Of a DNA stretch of 64,000 nt, positions 35,231 through 44,094 are shown piece after piece (position 1 is the stretch's first letter; each line of letters begins with the position of its first letter). Source of the stretch: Hyphomicrobiales bacterium. GTDB taxonomy: Bacteria > Pseudomonadota > Alphaproteobacteria > Rhizobiales > Rhizobiaceae. A program made the position numbers and the translations under genes. The notes beneath the pieces are model-generated. The model did no database searches and was not told the origin of the DNA. It saw only the letters and a program-made list of their open reading frames with translations. Location of the stretch: positions 1-64,000 of the forward strand of contig UBNV01000016.1 in assembly GCA_900466945.1 (NCBI GenBank), in the 5' to 3' direction.

Positions 35231-36709
35231 ATGACAGGTATCGCCATCACTGCGCTGAAATCACTGCAGCAACCCGGCCTGCTCGAGCATCGCGCCTTCT
35301 TCGGCGGCGTCTGGGTTGAGCGCGCCGAGACGTTATCGGTTACCGATCCGGCGACCGAAGAGCATCTTGCGGATGTCGCGGCGTGTTCCCTCGACGATGC
35401 CGATGATGCCGTGCAAGCTGCCGTACGGGCCTTCCCGAAGTGGCGCGACATGCTGCCGCTGGAACGTGGTCAGATCCTGCGCGCATGGGCGAAACTGATG
35501 CGCGACAATGCAACGGATCTCGCCGTTATCATGACGGCGGAACAGGGAAAACCGCTCGTCGAGTCGGCCGGCGAGATTTCCTATGCTGCGAATTTCCTCG
35601 ACTGGTTCGCAGCCGAGGCGGAGCGTGCCTATGGCGAAACCATCCCGAGCCACCTGCCCGGTGGCCGCATCTCGGTGCAGATGCAGCCGGTCGGCGTAAC
35701 CGTGGCCATCACGCCGTGGAACTTTCCCTGTGCCATGATCACCCGCAAGGCCGGCGCAGCACTCGCGGCAGGCTGCACCATGATCGTCAAACCTGCGCCC
35801 GAAACACCGCTCTCGGCTCTGGCTTTGGCAAGGCTTGCCGAGCAGGCCGGCATGCCGGCAGGCGTATTTCAGGTTCTGACCGGCGAGGCCGCGCCACTAT
35901 CCAGCCGACTGCTCGAACACACCGAGGTCCGGGCTTTCTCCTTTACCGGTTCTACGGAAGTCGGGCGAATTCTGCTGACCCAGTCTGCGGCAACGATCAA
36001 GAAAGCCTCGCTTGAACTGGGCGGCAATGCGCCGTTCATCCTTTTTGACGATGCCGATCTGACGGCTGCGGTTAAGGGATGCATGGGTGCGAAGTTCGCA
36101 ACATCAGGGCAGGATTGCCTCGCGGCAAACCGGATTTACGTCCAGCGTCGCGTCTACGACCGCTTCATTGAAGCTTTCGCCAAAGCGACATCCGAACTCC
36201 AGGTGGGGCATGGCCTTGAGCCGGACATCGACATCGGGCCAATGACGCGTCCTTCAGTGGCCGAAAAATGCCGAAACCAGATCTCCCAGGCACTGTCCGC
36301 CGGCGCGCGCCTCGTCTGCGGCGGGCAGGACAGTCCCTTGGGCGGCAACTTCGTGATGCCGACGGTGCTGGCCGACGTCGAAGACGACATGCTGATCGCA
36401 AGAGAAGAAACCTTCGGTCCTGTTGCCGCGATATTGCCATTCGACGACGAAGATGAGGTGCTGGCGCGGGCGAATGATACCGAGATGGGGCTGGCGGCCT
36501 ATGTCTACACCCGTGATCTCGCCCGAGCGATGCGTCTCACAGACAGGCTCGAATACGGGATGGTTGCCATCAATACGCCGAAATTTACCGGCGCCCCCAT
36601 CCCCTTCGGTGGATGGAAGCAATCAGGCCTCGGCCGTGAGGGCTCGCGCCACGGCCTCCTGGAATATCTCGAGGCGAAATATGTCTGCTTCGGAAATCTC
36701 GCTGCTTGA
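35231..36709 (+). CDS. doeC: Aldehyde dehydrogenase of ectoine catabolism (DoeC/Ssd)
   Basis: A 492-residue NAD(P)-dependent aldehyde dehydrogenase: ITPWNFPCAMITRKAG, FTGSTEVGR, catalytic Glu in ELGGNAPF and catalytic Cys in ATSGQDCLAANR. It resembles succinate-semialdehyde dehydrogenases; in ectoine loci it oxidises aspartate semialdehyde to aspartate. ATG 35231 follows GGGGAGAGA. The aminotransferase gene follows 14 bp later. Confidence 0.85.
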   Translation: MTGIAITALKSLQQPGLLEHRAFFGGVWVERAETLSVTDPATEEHLADVAACSLDDADDAVQAAVRAFPKWRDMLPLERGQILRAWAKLMRDNATDLAVIMTAEQGKPLVESAGEISYAANFLDWFAAEAERAYGETIPSHLPGGRISVQMQPVGVTVAITPWNFPCAMITRKAGAALAAGCTMIVKPAPETPLSALALARLAEQAGMPAGVFQVLTGEAAPLSSRLLEHTEVRAFSFTGSTEVGRILLTQSAATIKKASLELGGNAPFILFDDADLTAAVKGCMGAKFATSGQDCLAANRIYVQRRVYDRFIEAFAKATSELQVGHGLEPDIDIGPMTRPSVAEKCRNQISQALSAGARLVCGGQDSPLGGNFVMPTVLADVEDDMLIAREETFGPVAAILPFDDEDEVLARANDTEMGLAAYVYTRDLARAMRLTDRLEYGMVAINTPKFTGAPIPFGGWKQSGLGREGSRHGLLEYLEAKYVCFGNLAA

Positions 36710-36723
36710 AAGGATTTGACCCA

Positions 36724-38127
36724 ATGAATGCCAATCTGAACCAGATCGCCGAGATGGATCGCAACTCCGTCCTCCACCCCTTCACGCAACTCAAGGACTT
36801 TGCCAGCGGCAAGATGGGCGATCCCACGATCGTCGAGACCGGCAAGGGCATCCGCATTCAGGATGCGCATGGAAACCAGTTGATCGACGGCTTTGCGGGA
36901 CTGTATTGCGTCAATGTCGGATATGGTCGGACCGAAGTCGCGGAAGCCATTTCCCGGCAGGCCTATCGCCTGGCCTATTATCACTCCTATGCCGCCCATA
37001 CGACCGATGAACTTGCCATCCTCTCCGACCGCCTTGTCAGGATGGCACCGGGCAAGATGAGCAAGGTCTTCTACGGCATGTCCGGTTCCGATGCGAACGA
37101 GACGCAGGCCAAGCTGGTCTGGTACTACAACAATCTCCGCGGCAAGCCGAACAAGAAGAAGATCATTTCCCGAGAGCGCGGTTACCACGGCTGCAGCATC
37201 GTTTCGGGATCCATGACCGGGATGAGTTTCTACCACGACCACATGGACCTGCCGCGCGCCGGCATACTCCATACCGGTGTCCCGCATCACTATTGGGGCG
37301 CTGAAGCTGGCGAAACGGAGCTCGAATTCTCAAAACGTCGCGCGGGCGAACTCGAGGCTCTCGTCCTGCGCGAAGATCCCGAAACGGTCGGCGCCTTCAT
37401 CGCTGAGCCCGTCCTTGGAACAGGCGGCATCACGCCGCCGCCCGAGGGTTATTGGGAGGAGATCCAAAAGGTTCTGCGGAAATACGATATCCTGTTGATT
37501 GCTGACGAGGTCATCACCGGTTTTGGCCGGACCGGCTCGATGTTCGGCTCCCAGCATTACGGTATCGAACCTGATCTCATCACAGTGGCGAAGGGCCTCA
37601 CCTCCGCCTACTTCCCCCTTTCGGGCGCAATCGTCGGCGAAAAAGTCTACAAGGTCATGGAAGAAGGCGCGGATCGCGTTGGCGCCTTTTCACATGGTTA
37701 TACTTATTCGGGTCACCCGATCGGCGCGGCAGCCGCGAACGCGGTTCTCGACATCGTCGAAAAGGAGGATCTCCCGGGCAATGCCCGCAAGGTCGGCGCC
37801 TATTTCCAGGCGCAACTAAAGGAAAAGTTCGCGCAGCTCCCCATTGTCGGCGAGGTTCGCGGTGTCGGCCTGATGGGCGCCATCGAATTCGTGGCGGATC
37901 GCGAAAACAAGACACGGTTTGACGCTTCGCTGTCGGTTGGCGCGCGTGTCTCGAAGGCTGCAAGAGGCCGCGGGCTGATTGCACGAGCGATGCCGCATGG
38001 CGATATTCTCGGTTTTGCCCCTCCCCTCGTCACGACGAAGGAAGAGATTGACGAAATCGTTGCCATTGCGGAATCCGCCGTGCGATCCGTCATGGATGAG
38101 TTGGTGCAGGCCGGCGAAAGGATCTGA
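36724..38127 (+). CDS. doeD: Class III aminotransferase (DoeD/Atf, diaminobutyrate transaminase)
   Basis: A 467-residue PLP-dependent aminotransferase. Features: GFAGLYCVNVGYG, YHGCSIVSGSMTG, the cofactor-binding LIADEVITGFGRTG and Lys in LITVAKGLTSAYFP. The start at 36724 follows AAAGGATTTGACCCA. In the ectoine route it transaminates L-2,4-diaminobutyrate to aspartate semialdehyde, the substrate of the upstream gene product. Confidence 0.85.
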   Translation: MNANLNQIAEMDRNSVLHPFTQLKDFASGKMGDPTIVETGKGIRIQDAHGNQLIDGFAGLYCVNVGYGRTEVAEAISRQAYRLAYYHSYAAHTTDELAILSDRLVRMAPGKMSKVFYGMSGSDANETQAKLVWYYNNLRGKPNKKKIISRERGYHGCSIVSGSMTGMSFYHDHMDLPRAGILHTGVPHHYWGAEAGETELEFSKRRAGELEALVLREDPETVGAFIAEPVLGTGGITPPPEGYWEEIQKVLRKYDILLIADEVITGFGRTGSMFGSQHYGIEPDLITVAKGLTSAYFPLSGAIVGEKVYKVMEEGADRVGAFSHGYTYSGHPIGAAAANAVLDIVEKEDLPGNARKVGAYFQAQLKEKFAQLPIVGEVRGVGLMGAIEFVADRENKTRFDASLSVGARVSKAARGRGLIARAMPHGDILGFAPPLVTTKEEIDEIVAIAESAVRSVMDELVQAGERI

Positions 38128-38194
38128 CGCGCGAGCGGCGAAACGCTCGTCGCCGACGGCGTCGCACGCAACCAAAGCTGCAGGAACACTAAAA

Positions 38195-38220
38195 AATCTG
38201 AGGCGATCACGCCTCAGATT
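38195..38220 (-). terminator. Perfect hairpin, terminator-like on the minus strand
   Basis: AATCTGAGGCG (38195-38205), ATCA loop, CGCCTCAGATT (38210-38220). On the minus strand the stem is followed by a run of six U (38196-38191), the form of an intrinsic terminator; on the plus strand no T-run follows directly. It lies between doeD and enuR, both on the plus strand. Confidence 0.6.
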
Positions 38221-38260
38221 GCATATCGCTTCATTTTTTGAAGTGAGCGTGCATAATGTC

Positions 38261-39742
38261 ATGAAATTCACGTCGCTCGAACGAGACAATTTCATGCGCC
38301 AACAATCCAATCCTTTTGCCCGCGAACCGATGACCGTCGCCAAGCCCGTGGTTTGGCGGCCGCGACTCGAAAAGCTGAAGGGTGAGACCAAGCATGCCGC
38401 GCTGACAGAGCGGATCATAGCGGATATCGACGCTGGTATCCTCAAACCCATGGACCGAATGCCGACGCATCGGGATCTGGCGCGCGACCTCGGCCTCTCC
38501 GTCCAGACCGTCAGCCTGTCCTACAAGGAGGCGGAACGTCTCGGCTATCTGAGCGGCGAGATCGGACGCGGCACCTTCGTCAAGGCACGTGTGACGGATC
38601 GGGCGGGGCGCATGATGCTCGATCACAGCGCCAATGAGGTGCTCGATCTTTCCATTGTTCGAGGCGTCTATCTCGACGTGCACGAAAACGCCTCCCGCGA
38701 CATACTTCGGGAGCTCTCAGAGGGTGACAATGCCAGTTTCATGAGGCCCTGCCGCCCGATTGCAGGCCTGGATCGTCACCGCGAAACGGCACGCGACTGG
38801 CTGCGAACTTTGAACGTCGATGCGACGGCCGACCGCATTCTCATAACCAATGGCGCGGCCCACGGCATTTTTCTGGCATTGAGCTGCATCGTTCGTTCCG
38901 GCGATGTCGTCCTGTGCGAGAACCTGACCGATCATGGCATCATCGGCCTTTCGAACGTCCTCGGCTTCAGCCTGAAAGGCTTGCCGACAGACGACGAAGG
39001 CATCTTGCCGGATGCGCTCTCGGCCGCCTGTTCGGCCGGCGGCGTGCGCGCACTGGTCCTCATCCCGACCCTGAACAATCCGACCGGCCACGTGGCCGGT
39101 GCGGCGCGCCGGCGCGAAATCGCAGCAATCGCCGAGCAATACGGCGTCTTTGTAGTCGAAGACGAAGTCTATCGGCCAATGATCGAGGAGGATCTGCCCT
39201 CGATCTGCGACATGATTCCCGAACTCGGCTTCTTCGTCACCAGCTTCACAAAGACCGTCCTGACCGGGCTGCGCGTCGGTTACCTCGTCGTGCCGCGCTC
39301 CTATTCCATTCGGGCGGCCTCCATCTTGCGTGTCACAAGCTGGAGCGGCACCTATCTGGCGGGTGAAATTGCAACACGCTGGGTCGAGAATGGCACGGCG
39401 CGACACCTGGTTGCCATCCAGCGCGAAGAAGCGCAAAGGCGCCAGCAAGTGGCGGTCGGAATTCTGGCAGATCATATCGCCTCCAGCCACCCGCTTTCGC
39501 TCTGCGCATGGCTCAGGGTTCCTCCCCACTGGACCGAGGACAGTCTCGTGCGCGCGCTCGCCAACCAGAATGTTGCCGTCACGCCGTCCGAGCCTTTCGT
39601 CGCCGGTCCGGGCCATGGCGGCGGTATCCGTATTTGTCTGGGTGGACGCCTGAACCAGACCAGCCTTGTAAAGGCGCTGACCATCGTACGCGAGGCATTC
39701 GAACAATTGCCCCCGGTCTACGACATCGGTTCGATCGGTTGA
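38261..39742 (+). CDS. enuR: MocR-type GntR/aminotransferase regulator EnuR
   Basis: About 493 residues from ATG 38261 (a second ATG at 38294 is possible). A GntR wHTH occupies about 40-110 (RMPTHRDLARDLGLSVQTVSLSYKEAE), linked to an aminotransferase-fold domain with the PLP lysine in TSFTKTVLTGLRVGY. EnuR is the repressor of ehu/eut genes whose PLP-bound ligand is an ectoine breakdown product such as N-acetyl-diaminobutyrate. It sits directly before eutB with a palindrome in between. Confidence 0.88.
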   Translation: MKFTSLERDNFMRQQSNPFAREPMTVAKPVVWRPRLEKLKGETKHAALTERIIADIDAGILKPMDRMPTHRDLARDLGLSVQTVSLSYKEAERLGYLSGEIGRGTFVKARVTDRAGRMMLDHSANEVLDLSIVRGVYLDVHENASRDILRELSEGDNASFMRPCRPIAGLDRHRETARDWLRTLNVDATADRILITNGAAHGIFLALSCIVRSGDVVLCENLTDHGIIGLSNVLGFSLKGLPTDDEGILPDALSAACSAGGVRALVLIPTLNNPTGHVAGAARRREIAAIAEQYGVFVVEDEVYRPMIEEDLPSICDMIPELGFFVTSFTKTVLTGLRVGYLVVPRSYSIRAASILRVTSWSGTYLAGEIATRWVENGTARHLVAIQREEAQRRQQVAVGILADHIASSHPLSLCAWLRVPPHWTEDSLVRALANQNVAVTPSEPFVAGPGHGGGIRICLGGRLNQTSLVKALTIVREAFEQLPPVYDIGSIG

Positions 39743-39755
39743 AGCTGCACATCCA

Positions 39756-39772
39756 TAATGATTGAATCATTA
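39756..39772. promoter_or_regulatory. Palindromic operator candidate between enuR and eutB
   Basis: TAATGATT-G-AATCATTA is a perfect 8+1+8 palindrome in an AT-rich spacer, followed by TTGACA at 39784-39789 as a possible -35. It is well placed to be the EnuR operator controlling eutB onward. Confidence 0.55.
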
Positions 39773-39810
39773 CAATATAATAATTGACATGATTTTCTTT
39801 CGCTCTCAAC

Positions 39811-40830
39811 ATGACAATCATGAAGAGCGAAACCGTCCACCGATCGGCCTACACGAACATCCTGCCAGTGACTCTGGCGGACATCCGGGATGCGTCGGCA
39901 CGGATAGAGGGTCGCGTCGCGCGTACCCCGCTTGCTCGTTCCAGCACCCTATCAGACGGAACCGGCCATTCGGTGCACCTGAAGCTGGAAACTCGTCAGC
40001 CTATCGGCGCATTCAAGTTGCGCGGCGCCATGAACGCCATCCTCTCACTTGACGATGCGCAGCGCCGACGCGGGCTCGTCACGGCGTCGACGGGAAACCA
40101 CGGGCGGGCGGTGGCCTACGCGGCACGCGAACTGGGCGTCCCGGCCATTGTCTGCATGTCGTCGCTCGTTCCTGCCAACAAGGTCGACGCCATCCGCGCA
40201 CTTGACGCAGAAGTCCGCATTGTCGGCGTCTCGCAGGGTGATGCCCAGGAGGAGGTCGAACGACTGGTCGAGGCCCGCGGCCTGACGGCGATCCCGCCTT
40301 TCGACAACGTGCATGTCGTCGCCGGCCAAGGAACAATCGGCCTCGAAATCCTTGAAGACATCCCGGATCTGGCGACAGTGCTGGTTCCCCTGTCCGGTGG
40401 CGGCCTGGCTGGCGGCATTGCCGTCGCCGTCAAGACGTTGCGTCCTCAGGCACGCCTCATCGGCTTCTCCATGGAACGGGGGGCCGCGATGCATGCGTCG
40501 ATGGTTGCCGGACGACCCGTTGCGGTCCGCGAAGAGGAAACTCTGGCCGATTCCCTGGGCGGCGGCGTCGGCCTCTCGAACTGCGTCACCTTTGCGCTCT
40601 GCAGCATTCTACTCGATGACGTCATTCTTCTGAGCGAGAGCGAGATCGCCGAAGGTATCCGGCACGCCTGGCGCGAGGAAGGCGAGACGGTCGAGGGCGC
40701 AGGAGCGGTCGGCATTGCCGCCATTCTGGCCAGGAGGATCAAGCTATCAGGGCCCACTGCGGTCATCGTATCGGGCGGCAACATCGATCCGAAGCTCCAC
40801 CGGAGAATAACAGAGGGAGCAGACGCATGA
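39811..40830 (+). CDS. eutB: Hydroxyectoine utilisation dehydratase EutB
   Basis: A 339-residue fold-type II PLP enzyme resembling threonine/serine dehydratases: PLP lysine in GAFKLRGAMNA, TASTGNHGRAVAYAA for phosphate binding, and SGGGLAGG for the PLP phosphate cup. In the ectoine pathway EutB, with EutA and EutC, converts 5-hydroxyectoine toward ectoine. The start is 39811 or the in-frame ATG 39820. Its stop overlaps the eutC start (ATGA). Confidence 0.85.
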   Translation: MTIMKSETVHRSAYTNILPVTLADIRDASARIEGRVARTPLARSSTLSDGTGHSVHLKLETRQPIGAFKLRGAMNAILSLDDAQRRRGLVTASTGNHGRAVAYAARELGVPAIVCMSSLVPANKVDAIRALDAEVRIVGVSQGDAQEEVERLVEARGLTAIPPFDNVHVVAGQGTIGLEILEDIPDLATVLVPLSGGGLAGGIAVAVKTLRPQARLIGFSMERGAAMHASMVAGRPVAVREEETLADSLGGGVGLSNCVTFALCSILLDDVILLSESEIAEGIRHAWREEGETVEGAGAVGIAAILARRIKLSGPTAVIVSGGNIDPKLHRRITEGADA

Positions 40831-41840
40831 GCCGCATCACGATCCTGACGGAAAGTGACCTGCGAGCGGTCGTCCAACTGGACGTGTCCGCGCTCGATTG
40901 CATCGAACGTGCATTTGCGGCGCTGGCCACCCAGGCCGTGGCCATGCCCCCGATCTTGCGGCTCGACATTCCCCAGTTTCGCGGCGAGGTCGACGTCAAG
41001 ACGGCCTATGTGCCGGGTTTCGACGGCTTTGCGATCAAGGTCAGCCCCGGCTTCTTCGACAATCCCAAGCTGGGCCTGCCAAGCCTCAACGGGTTGATGA
41101 TCCTCTTCAGCGCGAAAACAGGATTGGTCGAGGCGCTTTTGCTCGACAATGGCTATCTCACGGATGTGCGCACGGCCGCGGCTGGAGCGGTTGCCGCCCG
41201 TCATCTTTCGCGTCCAGACGCCTCCGTCGCCGCGGTATTCGGTGCTGGCATGCAGGCGCAGCTGCAGCTTCAGGCACTGATGCTGGTTCGCCCGGTGAAG
41301 TCGGCGCGGATCTGGGCACGCGATCATGCGAAAGCGCGCAAGCTCGCTGCCGATTTTACGAGCAGACATGGAATCGACGTGGCTGCCGTGGCGGACCCTC
41401 GGGAGGCCGTCCGCAATGCCGATATCATCGTCACAACGACACCTGCCGAAAAGCCGGTCCTGATGGCCGAATGGCTGGAACCTGGCCAGCATCTGACGGC
41501 GATGGGGTCCGATGCCGAACACAAGAACGAAATCGATCCTGCCGTTTTCACCAAGGCCAGATACATCGCTGATCGCATCACCCAAACACGTGTTCTCGGC
41601 GAACTGCATCACGCCATCAGGACGGGAACGGTTGCGGAAGTCCGGCACTTCGACGAACTCGGAGCGGTCGTCGCCGGCAAGGCACCAGGCAGAACGAGCG
41701 CCGAAGAAATCACCTTCGCGGACCTGACGGGCACCGGCGTCCAGGACACCGCCATTGCCAATCTGGCCGTCAGCCGGGCGCGCGACGCTTGCAGCGGACA
41801 GACAATCGACAACAGAATAGACAAGGGAGACGCAGCGTGA
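40827..41840 (+). CDS. eutC: Ornithine cyclodeaminase-like protein EutC
   Basis: A 337-residue member of the ornithine cyclodeaminase/mu-crystallin family: RTAAAGAVAARHLSRPDASVAAVFGAGMQAQLQLQ supplies the NAD-binding motif, and ALLLDNGYLTDVRT the upstream substrate segment. It works with EutB in hydroxyectoine breakdown. The stop overlaps the doeA GTG start, indicating translational coupling. Confidence 0.85.
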   Translation: MSRITILTESDLRAVVQLDVSALDCIERAFAALATQAVAMPPILRLDIPQFRGEVDVKTAYVPGFDGFAIKVSPGFFDNPKLGLPSLNGLMILFSAKTGLVEALLLDNGYLTDVRTAAAGAVAARHLSRPDASVAAVFGAGMQAQLQLQALMLVRPVKSARIWARDHAKARKLAADFTSRHGIDVAAVADPREAVRNADIIVTTTPAEKPVLMAEWLEPGQHLTAMGSDAEHKNEIDPAVFTKARYIADRITQTRVLGELHHAIRTGTVAEVRHFDELGAVVAGKAPGRTSAEEITFADLTGTGVQDTAIANLAVSRARDACSGQTIDNRIDKGDAA

Positions 41841-43015
41841 GCGTGACACTGAACTTTACGCGGGAGGAATACGCCGAGCGCCTTTCCAAGACCCGTCGCG
41901 CCATGGAGGCTGCGGGCATCGATCTGCTGATCGTCACCGACCCATCCAACATGCATTGGCTGACGGGATATGACGGCTGGTCCTTCTACGTGCATCAATG
42001 CGTGCTGGTGCCCCCCAGCGGTGAACCAATCTGGTATGGTCGCAAGCAGGATGCCAATGGCGCCAAGCGTACCGCCTATCTCGACCAGGCCAATATCATC
42101 GGCTACCCGGACCACTACGTGCAGTCGACCGAGCGCCACCCGATGGATCTGCTGTCGCAGATCATCGACGAGCGCAATTGGTCACGCCTCACGGTCGGCG
42201 TTGAGATGGACAACTACTACTTTTCGGCAGCGGCTTTCGCCTCACTGCAAAAGCATCTGCCCAATGCCCGCTTCAAGGATGCCGCAGGTCTCGTCAACTG
42301 GCAGCGCTCCATCAAGAGCCCGACCGAACTCGACTACATGCGCAAGGCCGGCGAGATCGTCGAACTGATGCACAAGCGGATCGTCGACGTCGTCGAGCCC
42401 GGCATGCGCAAGTGCGACCTGGTTGCCGAGATCTATGACGCCGGCATTCGCGGCACATCGGAGTTCGGCGGCGATTACCCGGCCATCGTACCGCTCCTGC
42501 CGTCCGGTGCCGATGCTTCCGCGCCACATCTGACATGGGATGACAAACCCATGCGGCTTGGCGAAGGGACCTTCTTCGAGATCGCCGGCGCCTACAAGCG
42601 TTACCATTGCCCGCTATCGCGGACAGTCTTTCTGGGCAAGCCGACACAGGCCTTTCTCGATGCCGAAAAGGCGACCCTCGAAGGCATGGAGGCGGGACTG
42701 GCCGCCGCAAGGCCAGGCAATACCTGCGAAGACATCGCCAACGCCTTCTATTCCGTCCTGAAGACATACGGGATCATCAAGGACAACCGCACCGGCTATC
42801 CCATCGGTCTTTCCTATCCGCCGGATTGGGGCGAACGCACGATGAGCCTGCGCCCCGGCGACCGCACCGAGCTCAAACCCGGCATGACCTTCCATTTCAT
42901 GACCGGCCTCTGGCTCGAGGACATGGGGCTCGAAATCACGGAAAGCATCGCGATTACCGAAACCGGTGTCGAATGCCTTTCGAATGTCCCGCGCCAGTTG
43001 TTCGTGAAGGGCTGA
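41837..43015 (+). CDS. doeA: Ectoine hydrolase DoeA (EutD), M24 peptidase fold
   Basis: A 392-residue creatinase/aminopeptidase P-fold enzyme. The GTG at 41837 is chosen because AAGGGAG lies 7 nt upstream; an ATG at 41789 lies inside eutC. SNMHWLTGYDGWSFYVHQC and SIKSPTELDYMRKAGEI are family markers. DoeA opens the ectoine ring to N-acetyl-L-2,4-diaminobutyrate. It is followed 3 bp later by the deacetylase gene. Confidence 0.9.
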   Translation: MSVTLNFTREEYAERLSKTRRAMEAAGIDLLIVTDPSNMHWLTGYDGWSFYVHQCVLVPPSGEPIWYGRKQDANGAKRTAYLDQANIIGYPDHYVQSTERHPMDLLSQIIDERNWSRLTVGVEMDNYYFSAAAFASLQKHLPNARFKDAAGLVNWQRSIKSPTELDYMRKAGEIVELMHKRIVDVVEPGMRKCDLVAEIYDAGIRGTSEFGGDYPAIVPLLPSGADASAPHLTWDDKPMRLGEGTFFEIAGAYKRYHCPLSRTVFLGKPTQAFLDAEKATLEGMEAGLAAARPGNTCEDIANAFYSVLKTYGIIKDNRTGYPIGLSYPPDWGERTMSLRPGDRTELKPGMTFHFMTGLWLEDMGLEITESIAITETGVECLSNVPRQLFVKG

Positions 43016-43018
43016 ACC

Positions 43019-44038
43019 ATGTTGACCGCCCTGCCCCGCCCCTCGCCGATCACCCCGTCCGTCGACTTCAACGCGAAGGGCGTGCAGCACGGTCATCTGC
43101 GTCTGCCTTACAGCCGCGACGACAGTGCCTGGGGTTCGGTGATGATCCCGATCTGCGTGATTGCCAACGGGGAAGGACCGACCGCCCTTCTCACCGGAGC
43201 AAACCACGGTGACGAATATGAAGGACCAGCGGCCCTCTTCGAATTGGCACAGACGCTGGATCCAGCTGATGTGAGCGGACGTGTCATCATCGTTCCAGCG
43301 CTGAATTATCCCGCCTTTCGCGCCGGCACACGAACCTCTCCGATCGATCGGGGAAATTTGAATCGCAGTTTTCCAGGACGCCCGGACGGCTCGGTGACGG
43401 AAAAGATCGCCGACTATGTGACCCGCTATCTGGTACCACTCGCCGACGTCGTCCTTGATTTCCATTCGGGCGGCAAGACGCTCGACTTTCTGCCATACGC
43501 CGCAGCACACGAGCTGCCCGACAAAACCCAGGAGGCGCGTTGTTTCGAAGCCGTGGCGGCTTTTGCCGCGCCGTATTCGATGAAGATGCTGGAAATCGAT
43601 GCAGTCGGGATGCTCGACACGACCGTCGAGGACATGGGCAAGGTATTCGTCACCACGGAGCTCGGCGGCGCCGGCACGGCAAGTGCCGCATCGATCCAGA
43701 TTGCCCGCAAAGGCATCCTCAACCTGTTGCGGCACGCGGGCATCTTGCCCGGCGCCCCTGATGTTCAACCGACCCAGTGGCTGGACATGCCGTCGAGCGA
43801 TTGCTTCACCTTCGCCGAGGACGACGGCCTCATCGCCTTTGTGCGTGATCTCGGCGACCCGGTCAGAATCGGCGAAACCATTGCCCGCGTCTATCCCGTG
43901 GGCAAGACCGGCATCGCGCCGGTCGACTATCGAGCCGCCATGGATGGCGTGCTTGCGGCACGTCACGTTCCCGGCCTGATCAAGGCCGGCGACTGCCTTT
44001 CCGTAACCGCTACGGTTACGGGAGAACCTGGCCGGTAA
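43019..44038 (+). CDS. doeB: N-acetyl-diaminobutyrate deacetylase DoeB (EutE)
   Basis: A 339-residue zinc-dependent AstE/AspA-family enzyme. Zinc ligands are in GANHGDEYEG (His and Glu) and VLDFHSGG (His). It removes the acetyl group from the DoeA product to give L-2,4-diaminobutyrate for the DoeD transaminase. It lies between doeA and the ehu import genes. Confidence 0.9.
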   Translation: MLTALPRPSPITPSVDFNAKGVQHGHLRLPYSRDDSAWGSVMIPICVIANGEGPTALLTGANHGDEYEGPAALFELAQTLDPADVSGRVIIVPALNYPAFRAGTRTSPIDRGNLNRSFPGRPDGSVTEKIADYVTRYLVPLADVVLDFHSGGKTLDFLPYAAAHELPDKTQEARCFEAVAAFAAPYSMKMLEIDAVGMLDTTVEDMGKVFVTTELGGAGTASAASIQIARKGILNLLRHAGILPGAPDVQPTQWLDMPSSDCFTFAEDDGLIAFVRDLGDPVRIGETIARVYPVGKTGIAPVDYRAAMDGVLAARHVPGLIKAGDCLSVTATVTGEPGR

Positions 44039-44094
44039 GACGGCACAAGACCCGAAACGGCCAAGCGAAAACAATGAACCAGAGGAGAATTCAC

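Noticed and set aside
36724-38127. Annotating the class III aminotransferase as a beta-alanine:pyruvate transaminase
   Set aside because: Sequence alone would permit it, but the position between doeC and enuR in an ectoine locus makes the diaminobutyrate transaminase role more likely.
41789-41836. ATG 41789 as the doeA start
   Set aside because: It lies inside eutC with no ribosome-binding site; GTG 41837 has AAGGGAG at correct spacing and couples to the eutC stop.
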